Below are positions 28,836 through 38,221 of a stretch of 64,000 nucleotides of DNA, in pieces (positions within the stretch are counted from its first letter, which is position 1; each line of letters opens with the position of its first letter). The notes under the pieces were generated by a model, which had not been told where the DNA came from, made no database searches, and was given only the letters and a program-made list of their open reading frames with translations. This DNA is from Hexactinellida sp. DTS-2022 (taxonomy: Eukaryota > Porifera > Hexactinellida): assembly GCA_028753945.1 (NCBI GenBank), contig JAPNXP010000009.1, forward strand, positions 1,116,001 through 1,180,000. Direction: 5' to 3'. Position numbers and translations under genes: made by a program.

Positions 28836-30728
28836 CTACTTGTTATAACCTAGAATCATTGAATCCGGACTGTACACCTGGATCCTCTGATTCCCCATAT
28901 CACACACGAATACAGTCCCGTCATCCAAACACACCATCCCGCACGGACACGCGAACTGGCCCCTCCCACTTCCGGAGCCCCCGACGGTCCACAGAGTCAG
29001 CTGATCGCTGTCGTACACCACGATCTGGTCCTGGCATATGTCTGTGATCAGCAGCTGTCCGCTGTGAGACAGACACATGGCTCCGAGCATCAGCACCTCC
29101 CCACCTATCGAGGTGCTCCCGAACTGTCTCAGTACCACTCCCTGGGAGCTGTATATGTTTATACTGGGAATATTGCTCTGCACTACAACAACCTCGTCAG
29201 CCTCGGTCAGGGCCAGTTCGCAAGGGTTCTTGATCTGCCCGGGATACTGAATGTAGTACCCGATAAAGCGACTGTGGGTGTACTTAGAGTCGAACACCTG
29301 TACTCTGTTGTTTTCCTGTTCCAGCACGTAAACATCTCCGTCGATGTTGCTGACAGCTATGCTTACTGGCGCCAGCAACTCCCCACCATCCTTCCCTGGC
29401 TTCCCAAACGTGTTCACGAGCTTCCCATCCTGGGTGCATATCGTAACGCAGTGTTTCTGTCCAGTCACCATGTACAGGAGACCCCTGTTCCAGTGTATGA
29501 ACCCGGAGCTCATGAGATTTGGCATTTTCGGAGGTTTGAACCTGCTAACCACAACTCCTGTCCGGCCCATTACAACAACCTCGCACTCGTTAGTGAAGAC
29601 GTAGACGTTGTTTTCCGCGTCTTTTGTCATCGCGAAAGGCGTGAATCCCTTCCGTACGGCGGGTGTACTCGTTTCTATTGTTATTTCTGGGAGAATCTTT
29701 GTTGTGTGTTTAAGCCTGAAGCAGCCCAGCCCCTTTACAACGCACTCTATGTCCTGGTCCATAAGGTAGTCTATGTCGCTGTACTTCGTTGTTATAGGCA
29801 GTCCCTTCAGCAGCTCGTTTATCTTAGAATTTATACTTTTCAAGTCAGTCAGCAGTTGCCCGTCCGTTGGGAGTGTTTCGTATTCGCGACTCCTCTTGAC
29901 GAGATCTCGGATGTGCTCTCTCCGGCACTCCCCTTTCTGTATCAGTGCGAGCGTGTCTTTGGAGATGACGTTAAGTTTACCGATCACTTCTTTCTTCCTC
30001 TCCGCTAGCACTCTCTGTAGCTCGTCAAATTTGGCTTCAATATTCGCAGTCATTGTCACGACTTTATTCAAAAACGTTTGTGCCTCATCGTACCCACTGT
30101 TGTCCAGTTTCTCGAAAGCAGTTTGGTGTTCGTGTGAGAGGTCCCACGCCAGCCCCTTAGCGTCCGACAGCCCGCTGATCCAGTGCCCCGTGTTGTGGTG
30201 CGAGATGCAGGAGGGACACAGGATCAGTCCGCACGAGTTGCAGTACTGATCAGCTGTTGTCGTAGGATGGAACTTGCAGTAATCCTCATGGTCTGGGTTG
30301 CAGAGCTGTCCCATGGAGCTCAGCTCGCGAATGCCAACTACGCGGTGTGTATCCTTGTACATCTTCTTGTGGACTTTAAAGTCGAACTCGCAGAGCGGCA
30401 GGCTGCAAACCACACAAAAATGCGTGGCCTCCGTGGTTTCCAGCTCGCACTCCGCGCAGAGCGCTCGGCTGCACTTCTCCAGCTCATCCCTGGTCCTCCG
30501 CACGGACGTCACCCGGGCCGTGGTGACGTCACGCGGCAGGGAGCCCGGCCCCAGGGCCGACACGCTCTGGCACTTGGGACACCTGCTGAGACCGGTGTTA
30601 GTTTCCTCCACGCACTCCAGACAGACGGAGTGGCAGCAGGGGAGCAGAATAGGGTCTTTGTAGAGGGCGTGGCAGGCTGGGCACGTCGCTATAGAGATAG
30701 CGAACTCATCTTTTAAGCTAGAAGCCAT
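28836..30728 (-). CDS. TRIM-NHL protein (RING, two B-boxes, coiled coil, NHL)
   Basis: 630 aa, single exon. RING finger at about 17-55 (CPACHALYKDPILLPCCHSV then CLECVEE and CPKCQS). B-box 1 at about 92-135 (CAECELETTEATHFCVVC), B-box 2 at about 148-190 (KFHPTTTADQYCNSCGLILC). A coiled coil follows (about 200-310). The C-terminal half (about 365-630) has NHL repeats, such as GMVCLDDGTVFVCDMGNQRI and VSNIDGDVYVLEQENNRVQV. No filamin domain is seen between coiled coil and NHL, so it is closer to TRIM32/TRIM56 or invertebrate-specific groups than TRIM2/3/71. The expected role is a RING E3 ubiquitin ligase whose NHL propeller binds RNA or proteins. It is head-to-head with the GH31 gene, about 310 bp apart. 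Confidence 0.92.
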   Translation of the reverse strand: MASSLKDEFAISIATCPACHALYKDPILLPCCHSVCLECVEETNTGLSRCPKCQSVSALGPGSLPRDVTTARVTSVRRTRDELEKCSRALCAECELETTEATHFCVVCSLPLCEFDFKVHKKMYKDTHRVVGIRELSSMGQLCNPDHEDYCKFHPTTTADQYCNSCGLILCPSCISHHNTGHWISGLSDAKGLAWDLSHEHQTAFEKLDNSGYDEAQTFLNKVVTMTANIEAKFDELQRVLAERKKEVIGKLNVISKDTLALIQKGECRREHIRDLVKRSREYETLPTDGQLLTDLKSINSKINELLKGLPITTKYSDIDYLMDQDIECVVKGLGCFRLKHTTKILPEITIETSTPAVRKGFTPFAMTKDAENNVYVFTNECEVVVMGRTGVVVSRFKPPKMPNLMSSGFIHWNRGLLYMVTGQKHCVTICTQDGKLVNTFGKPGKDGGELLAPVSIAVSNIDGDVYVLEQENNRVQVFDSKYTHSRFIGYYIQYPGQIKNPCELALTEADEVVVVQSNIPSINIYSSQGVVLRQFGSTSIGGEVLMLGAMCLSHSGQLLITDICQDQIVVYDSDQLTLWTVGGSGSGRGQFACPCGMVCLDDGTVFVCDMGNQRIQVYSPDSMILGYNK

Positions 30729-31037
30729 CTAAGCTATAAAACTCTTGTTAGGGTACCTGAAATATATACCTACTTATAATTCCGTACTAATGCAATCTAT
30801 ACACTTGTATTTACCAACTATAATAGATAATAACTGTCTAACTGATGTCTAAGTAATTGCAAATTTGTGACGTTTTATTTTGATTTAATTTCTCCTAAGT
30901 TTTATTTGCTTCTGACAGCTAATATTTCCAAAGTTTAATTAAACAATGTTGAAGCTAATGCCTAATTAAGATATTTGATATCTGACACACAATACGTTTA
31001 GCTCGAGGTGTATTCCTTAGGCTGTCTTCCTAGGCAG

Positions 31038-33224
31038 TGTGGTTGTCCTGGGAGTGCTCAGCGTGGTTCTGTTCGCGGTCGGGCGGCTAGTGCTGGCGCC
31101 TGTCTCCTACGAGAAGTCTCTGCCGCACACCAGCTTCTCTCCCGAGACCGGGGCCCTCCTCCTCACGCGGGGCGACCGCTCCCTTAGGTGCTCGCTCTCC
31201 TCCGCCGGCTCCGATCAGACCCCTCCTGTCAAGTTCGACGAGCAGGGCGGCCGTCTAAGGTGAGTGATTCTCTGTTCTCTGTTGTGTGACATTAGTTATT
31301 ACCATAGCCTACCCTATGTATAGTAGGCTATGATATTGCATTGCAGGTACAGCTACTCGGACTCGTCGTTTGTGCTGTCGGAGAGCCCGCGGGAGGGCGG
31401 GGTGTGCGCTCAGCTGTTCTGGGAGGCCAGCCGCAGGGAGGCGCTGCTCACCTCGCTGGAGCTCTGCTTCTCCATACAGGAGGGGCACTGGTTCGGGGGG
31501 TACGAGGGCTACTCACAGGAATGGCCACTCAACTACAGCTCCACTCAGTTCTACAAGCCGTACCTCAGCACTGACTACGTGAGCGGCGGAATGGAATTCG
31601 GACCTGTCCTGCACCCGGCCTGGTTCTCCAGCGAGGGAGCCGCCGTCATGGCGGAGACGGACGAGAGCTATCTGCATGTACAGGCAAGTACCATGGATGC
31701 TATACCATAAGTGTTAATTTGCTATCTCTTAATCAGCTGATCAAGGGTGGAGATTCCGAGAGCCACCTGTGTCTGAGGGCCTCTTTCGACGGCTACCTCA
31801 TCTCCTCCGACTCGTTCCCAGTCCTCAAGCTGAACGTGACTCTCTGTCTCTTCGACACGATCCTGCAGGCCAACAAGTGCTTCCTGGACGGAGTGCTGCT
31901 CCCTCTCGGGAACGCCTCAGCCTCTGAGGGGGAGCCTGTGTACATAAACCGCCTATTTCCGGACCCCATCTGGTCCACGTGGGACCAGTACAGAACCGGC
32001 GTTAGTCAGCAGAACGTGCTGGAGCTCCTGGCGAACATCAAGAGGCACGGATTCAACGCTTCCATCCTACAAATAGACGACAAGTTCTCCTCCAATTACG
32101 GAGACCTACAGTTCGACGAAACAAAGTTCCCAAACGCTAGCTTTATGATCGAGAAGATACACGCTAGTAAGGTTAATGTGTCCGTCTGGATACACCCTTT
32201 CGGGAATATTGATTCGGGAGTGTTCCAGGAGTCGCTGGCAGCCGACACTTCTGACGTCACTCAGAGCAGATGGATGTTCTGCAGAGGCGACAACCACACA
32301 CTGGGCGTGGTGCGCTGGTGGAGAGGCTACGGGGGTCTCATCGATCTGACTAAGCAGACAACTTTCGATTGGCTCCTAGAACGTCTCAAGAACTTCTCGC
32401 GCGAATATTCAATCGATTCCTTTAAGTTCGACGCGGGGGAATCCACATACCTGCCTCAGTGCGACCTGTCTCTCCACCCGAACAAGTACGCGCAGCTGTA
32501 CGTACAGCTGGCCAGCCACTTCACGTGGTCAGAGGTGCAGGTGGGGTACAACACGCAGGTGTTCCCGACTATCGTGTCTCTCCTGGACAGGGAGTCTAAA
32601 TGGGGACTGGACAACGGTCTCCATTCAGTCCTGACGTCCACGCTTACACTCAGCATCCTAGGCTACCCATTCGTGCTACCAGGCCCCATCGGGGGCAGCA
32701 GCTACAAGAGAGACGTGCTAGCGAACAATGACCAGAGTAGCAACACAGTAGACGCAGAGCTATTCGCGAGGTGGGTGGGGCTAAACGCATTTCTACCTTT
32801 CATGCAGTTCTCGCATCTCCCCTGGCTGTACGACGATACTCTTGTAGAGTTCTCTGCTAGCATGACTGCGCTACACTCGCAACTCGTTACGGGGACCATG
32901 GACTGTCTGGCTAGGGAGTTTATGTCCAACCACGAGCCCATAATCCGGCCGATCTGGTGGGGCTGGCCGCTGGACCCGCGCACCTACACAATAAACACTC
33001 AGTTCCTAATCGGAGATGTGTACTTAGTGGCGCCCGCTCTCTCCAAAGGTCAGAGTTCGTGTGTGGTGTATCTGCCAGCTGACTCTGGGCCCTGGCTAGA
33101 CGCACGGAATGGGACAACCTACCCTAAGGTGGGGCGAGAGGGGAGGGACATTACTGTGTCCTGTCTTCTCTACGAAACTCCTCCTTATTTTAAAAACACG
33201 AATAGCGAATTTACCTGTGTGTAG
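31038..33224 (+). CDS. MYORG: MYORG-like GH31 glycosidase (3 exons seen)
   Basis: Visible exons: about 31038-31259, 31347-31683 and 31737-33224 (about 680 aa). Intron 1 is GTGAGT...CAG, 87 bp. Intron 2 is 53 bp and uses GC at its donor (CAG/GCAAGT), needed to keep frame. No ATG exists in frame at the 5' end: the exon starts after a likely acceptor (tcctaggcag), so a short first exon is missing. The first residues are a hydrophobic segment, fitting the type II membrane anchor of MYORG. The GH31 domain has DQYRTGVSQQNVLELLANIK, LQIDDKFSSNYGDLQF and FKFDAGE, the aspartate (codon at 32430) being the nucleophile. MYORG is an ER/Golgi glycosidase reported to act on alpha-galactosides; human length is 714 aa. 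Many N-glycosylation sites are present. Confidence 0.88.
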
Positions 33225-33818
33225 TGCACCTCAGTTGTAAGAGTATCTGATAGAGTTTGTATAGAGTGATATGGCGGGCTGTTTTATTTCTGTTTGTTAA
33301 TTGTAATATATTATTCTCTGTTTTAATTTACTATTTTGATAATTGCCAATATTAACTACAGTATGGATTCTAGACTTGTATAGCATTTCGACATAGCGAC
33401 ATTAATGGTTCAATGATGCAGCATTCTCAAGAAAATATTTATCATTTGAGAGTGGGCATACATTTTGAATTTAACATTCTTTCAGCGAGTTCATAACCAC
33501 TTTGTATAATTGATATGGTTATTGGGTTAATGAACTATGAACATATGAATATCAGTTACTATTTGAGTAGCACTATAGTTTCTATTGTGCCACAATATCG
33601 AATGATTTATCGGCTCACCCATATGGACATAATCTTACTCGCCTTGAATAATTAAAATACTATGTATATAATTAACAATTGTATATAATTCATTCAGATT
33701 ATATCACCATCAATGAATAGCATGTAAATATGAATATCATCCGCAGGATGTTATACAAGGGCTATAAATAAGCTGAATACTGTATACCAACAGATATAGA
33801 GTCTTGTGTTGAGTCATT
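33225..33818. other. AT-rich spacer, nothing recognised
   Basis: Contains the 3' flank of the GH31 gene and the 5' flank of the phosphatase. No repeat family or frame stands out. Confidence 0.6.
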
Positions 33819-34382
33819 ATGCTTCTAGGTGACTTCTCAAAATACTTTTATTTCTCTTTCGTATCATTCGATAAAACCCTCTCATCGCTTATTATAAAAA
33901 CTGCCATTCCAGCTAGGCTGACGTATGAAGATGAGTTTGCTAGAAAGGTTCTTCTCATGTTGGAGATATCCGGACACGGACTCATCTGGATATTGGGCAC
34001 GCTCGGGTGGATCGCATATAGATGGGGAGTCAGCGCAACCAGGCCTAACATATTCCTAATCGGTCTCCTGTTAGACGTCATTTTAGTGGGGCTAATGAAA
34101 GCCGTGGTCAGACGCCCGAGGCCGCGAGACAACATTGATGACATGGTCGCTACCGCCTCTATCGACCGGTATTCTTTTCCTTCGGGACACGCTTCTAGAA
34201 GCTTCTTTATTGGTGCCTATTCGTGCTTCGTGCTGCCGAGCTGTGCTCAGGCTCTCATCACTTGGGCGTTCGTCCTCTCCCTCTCCAGGATTCTGATGAA
34301 GAGGCACTACCTGGCCGACGTCATTGTGGGAGCTAATATAGGAATTATAACTGGATTTGTATTAGGTTATTCTAACTCCTAG
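33819..34382 (+). CDS. PLPP6: PAP2-family lipid phosphatase, PLPP6-like
   Basis: 187 aa, single exon, with the three catalytic motifs of PAP2 phosphatases: KAVVRRPRP (K94 to P100), FPSGHASR (PSGH at 121-124) and SRILMKRHYLADV (S156, R157, H163, D167). There are about four to five hydrophobic segments. Spacing and the RRPRPRDN form fit PLPP6 (polyisoprenoid diphosphate phosphatase), an ER and nuclear-membrane enzyme that dephosphorylates presqualene and farnesyl diphosphates. Human PLPP6 is about 295 aa; the difference is the missing long N-terminal cytoplasmic region, so this is a minimal catalytic form. All catalytic residues are present. Confidence 0.88.
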   Translation: MLLGDFSKYFYFSFVSFDKTLSSLIIKTAIPARLTYEDEFARKVLLMLEISGHGLIWILGTLGWIAYRWGVSATRPNIFLIGLLLDVILVGLMKAVVRRPRPRDNIDDMVATASIDRYSFPSGHASRSFFIGAYSCFVLPSCAQALITWAFVLSLSRILMKRHYLADVIVGANIGIITGFVLGYSNS

Positions 34383-34589
34383 TACTATTTGAATTTTAAT
34401 ATATTCGTATTTATTTGAAATACTTCATCAATTTTTTGCTACTACATATATCAATTTGTTTGATTATTAATTAATCGATAACTATGAGACCACGGTTAAC
34501 CGCCAATAGTGCTCAACACATATATTCCTGTAATAATTTGAACATACATCTCCTGAATACGACGCGGCTTTATAAGTACAGTAACTTAT

Positions 34590-34710
34590 CAGGGCCTGCG
34601 GAAAATTGTCAGTGATCAGGCCATAGCCTGACCAGTGACCACTCTTATGTCACTAGTTAGGCCGGTCAAGCCATGGCCTGACTACTCTATAACTGCTTCC
34701 GCCGGCCCTA
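34590..34710. mobile_element. Inverted-repeat MITE-like element
   Basis: The left end, cagggcctgcggaa, and the right end, ttccgccggccctac, are near-inverse, and the interior arms both contain the block caggccat[ag]gcctgac in opposite orientation. It is about 121 bp. No convincing target duplication was found. Confidence 0.55.
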
Positions 34711-35413
34711 CATATTTACTTCAGATGAATTATTATAGAAACAATGTTGATACTGGAAAAATAAAATTTTTAGATGAAAATAATTGTGTTCTAACTTCTA
34801 ACAAAATTCCCAAATTTTATTATGACTTTACGAGAATTACACATTTACACAATTAGTTTAAAACAGACCGGTTAAATGGTCAGGAGATATTAAGCAGCAG
34901 TGGTTAACCGGTTTTAATTAACCTAATCAGCCTTGATTCTAGGAACTCAACTAATGGCTAATTTGACTAATTAGGAGCAGGGTGTTATTCAGGCGTGCTG
35001 GGCGCGCCTAAAGGAGCGTAATTTGGCAGGATTTTATCTAGGCGTACAAAAATCGATTCTAGCCTACAATACCGAGAGATGCTCCCATAGACTGAATACA
35101 AGATGACTAATCTAGGCGTACAAAATTAAAACTGAACGAGGGGTAATTTTTTCCTGGATGAAGCCTGATTGGGAGGTGTGTCGGAATATCAATTTGCAAA
35201 TCAGTATTTAAATTAATCCAATCAATTTATCTAGGTTAAAGTACACTTCTGAGAAAACAAATACTGTAACCTGCTCTGAGATTAGAGGCGTAGTTCGGAA
35301 GTAAAAGAGAAGGAGAACAAACGAGTTTTGCACCCTTATGAAAGCTTCACAAACGCAAACAAAAGTACAAGTATTTATTTGAACTAATCTTAAGACTTTT
35401 CGGAAGTAATTTA

Positions 35414-35570
35414 CAGTGAACTCCCGTTATAACGAAGTCGGATATTACGAAATGAATATTTTCCCCCAGAGCGCTAAATGCATTAATTATCATCCGCTTA
35501 TAACGAATATCCGGATATAACGAAGGAAGTTACAGGTCCCAAGCACTTCGTTATAACGAGAGTTGACTTG
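35414..35570. mobile_element. Tigger/pogo-like MITE
   Basis: The left end is CAGTGAACTCCCGTTATAAC preceded by TA; the right end is gttataacgagagttgac, the inverse with a few changes. The internal motif ggatataacgaag is repeated. The end sequence is typical of Tigger-derived MITEs but differs from the 7-kb family. Confidence 0.8.
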
Positions 35571-36767
35571 TTATATGGAAATGAAGTATAACTTTAAATA
35601 TACAAATGCTCGAAGATGCATGAAATTATTTGCAATTTATATTAGGCGACATAAAATAAATTACTTTTGATCATCCATCTTTTTCGAGAAAATTGGGACG
35701 GGATGGGACGGGTTTTATTTTTATTTATTATTAAATTATTAAATATTGGCTGATATTAAAGTGTTCATTCACTTACAAGAGATTGACAAGGTATTTCACT
35801 AAACAGTAATTACAGTATATTATATTATCTATACATAAGTTATACATCACAAAAATTATGTCACTAAATTTAAAAGTAAATATATACGTATATATTAGCT
35901 AAGTCGACATTTTAAGGAAGGTTGAACGCTAAGTATCTAATAAAATAAGTAATAATATTGTACATATATTAAATTGTTATTTAAAGTTTAAACGTTATGT
36001 TGCCTAAAAACAATACTATACTGTATATTGTCCGGATGATAGAAAAGTAATTTATTTTATGTGGCCTTATCTTATAACTCAGGCGTAAATAACGTGTCCC
36101 AAATCCCAATGGCTGTAGCTATTTCTCGAATTGATTTGATACTAACAATTTGGTGCTATGAAACTTTAGGAATTAAATAGCAAATTACTTGAAGTGAGAT
36201 CTCCAAAAGTTCACCTGCAACCTGGGGTTCATTCTAGCACTTTAATTACCCCACCTTAAAACTAAATCCACCTTAAAATTACATTCCGGACATAGTATAA
36301 TGTGGCAATCTCTAGGTTTAAGGTGTTTCTAATGAATTTAATTTAAACTTGATAGATGATATTATCTCTCTACTATCACACCTCACGAGGTGAACTTTTA
36401 AGGAGTATAATTTCAACATGAGATCCCTGACGATATCTAAAATAGGTTATTACTTACACCATGCGTGTCGTTATAACATACCTCTTTAGGTCGAGTAATG
36501 CATTTGATGGAAAATATATAAATCGTAAAATTCAGTTCTTATTACCTTTGTACCAGTCTTAATCTATTTCTTCGTCTGCCTAACAAATAGAATTAAATTA
36601 AATCCATTTTGAGAAAAAATGCCCTATATTTGAATTTTTGAATGATCTAAATAAAAGTGATCTGTTACCAAATTAACCCATATAATTTTACCAATAAAAT
36701 AATGAAATAATATGTATATTATTCAACTTGGGGGTCGGGCCTTAACCTGGTTGTATTTGCTATTAGG

Positions 36768-37679
36768 ATGGCTCAAGAGTGCTCAGAGAAAGTTGGGATG
36801 GGAAAGTCCAAACTGTGCGTCTACAGGGACTACTATTTCCCTGCCATAACGACCCACAGCTGGATCGAGGAGGTTCGTGCCACTTTCCAGGCGCGGGACA
36901 CCGACATATTCATCACTTCCATGTTCAAGTGCGGCACTCACTGGCTGGCGCACATCATTGAGCTCATGAAGAGCAAAAAGAAACTGTCCGCACAGATCCA
37001 CGACCGAACCACTTTCCTCGAAATCCCAATGCTAGACGAGCTTCCCAAAGACATGTCGGAATACGGACCGATCGCATCCATAATCCCGATGAAGTCCGAG
37101 ATAGCTAACCTGCCTGCACCGCGCATATTCACCACGCACTTTCCCTTTGAGCTCCTGCCATTCAACCCTCGCACCAAGTACCTGTACATATACCGGAACC
37201 CCAAAGACGTGGTGCTCTCCGCATACAACCACTTCGCGGGATCCAAACACCGCACTTTCGAGGGCTCTTTCGATGAGTTCTTCAACTACTACCTTCACAC
37301 GGACTTCCTGAACTACTTCGGACATATGAAAGGGTACTTCGACCACAAACACCTGCCCAACCTGTACATCCTGTCGTACGAGGAGCTGCAGAAGAATTAC
37401 TACGCTAAACTGGAAGAAATCGCGGTTTTTCTCGGCTTCGAGCTTACAGCAGACGTGTACCAGTTGATCGCGAGAGAGACTAACTTTGAGTCTATGCAGA
37501 ACAACCAGTACATCAACAACAGCTTCTTCATGCAGGAAGGCCGAACTTTCCTGAACAAGGGCAAGGTGGGGTACTGGAGGGACTCCTTGACGAGTGAGCA
37601 GTCGCGACAGATCGAGGATAAACTCAACGAGAACCTCGGAGAAGAATTCGTGAAAGAGAACATTCTCTTCGAGATATGA
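36768..37679 (+). CDS. Cytosolic sulfotransferase (SULT family)
   Basis: 303 aa, single exon, full length for SULT enzymes. It has the PAPS-binding 5'-phosphosulfate loop, here SMFKCGTHWLAH (residues 51-62; usually TYPKSGTTW), the catalytic histidine in IFTTHFPFE (His124), the 3'-phosphate site IYRNPKDVVLSAYNHF (Arg143, Ser151), and the C-terminal KGKVGYWRDSLT (264-275; canonical RKGxxGDWKNxFT). It transfers sulfate from PAPS to a hydroxyl or amine of a small molecule in the cytosol; the substrate cannot be predicted. The PSB lysine is kept, but Ser and Thr beside it are changed to Cys and His. Otherwise it looks active. Confidence 0.93.
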   Translation: MAQECSEKVGMGKSKLCVYRDYYFPAITTHSWIEEVRATFQARDTDIFITSMFKCGTHWLAHIIELMKSKKKLSAQIHDRTTFLEIPMLDELPKDMSEYGPIASIIPMKSEIANLPAPRIFTTHFPFELLPFNPRTKYLYIYRNPKDVVLSAYNHFAGSKHRTFEGSFDEFFNYYLHTDFLNYFGHMKGYFDHKHLPNLYILSYEELQKNYYAKLEEIAVFLGFELTADVYQLIARETNFESMQNNQYINNSFFMQEGRTFLNKGKVGYWRDSLTSEQSRQIEDKLNENLGEEFVKENILFEI

Positions 37680-37701
37680 AGCCTTCTCCACAAACCAACT
37701 C

Positions 37702-37775
37702 TACTATATTAGTACGAGCATATACTATATTAGTACGAACAGATACTATATTAGTACGAACATAAATTATTACTA
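37702..37775. repeat. Small ~21-bp repeat after the sulfotransferase
   Basis: Three copies of tactatattagtacgaacat with small changes, plus a partial fourth. It lies in the probable 3' untranslated region and is possibly transcribed. Confidence 0.85.
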
Positions 37776-38221
37776 TATTAGTTTTAGTTGCTTGAATATT
37801 CAAGTGCATGTATCGAATAACTACAATGTAGTATTTGATGAACTAGTTTTTAGCGTTTTTAGCTTTTGTTGTTAATAAAAAAAATTCATAAAACACTATG
37901 TTTAACTGTGATTAGCTATAGTGCAGTTCTACTCTTGTAGCATTGGGGCTGTCAATTGTAGGTTATAATGCCGTGACAAACGTATTCAGGGTCTCATTCA
38001 GGCGAAACATTGAAATAATTTGTTAGATTATTTATTCAGGTTCACATTAGGAATCAATATTATCATGAGCTATAACAATTGTATAGCAGGTTTGGCAGTT
38101 TCCTATTGAGTGATATGTTAAGCAATTACCATGCCTGTCCTACCATTGGCTATGCCTAGGGTTATTCTGCTATTTATCTCAATGCTATATATAAAACTAG
38201 CTTGTTTTGGCACACAAGTGT

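Larger units (their letters stand above)
34383..36767. other. Gene-free 2.4-kb AT-rich stretch with MITEs
   Basis: No gene was found. It holds an inverted-repeat element at about 34590-34710, a Tigger-like MITE at 35414-35570, and otherwise unstructured AT-rich DNA. The region ends just before the sulfotransferase gene. Confidence 0.65.

Noticed and set aside
29064-30008. 314-aa frame on the plus strand
   Set aside because: Antisense shadow of the TRIM-NHL gene.
34635-34856. 73-aa frame near 34.7 kb
   Set aside because: Overlaps an inverted-repeat element, has no recognisable features and AT-driven composition.
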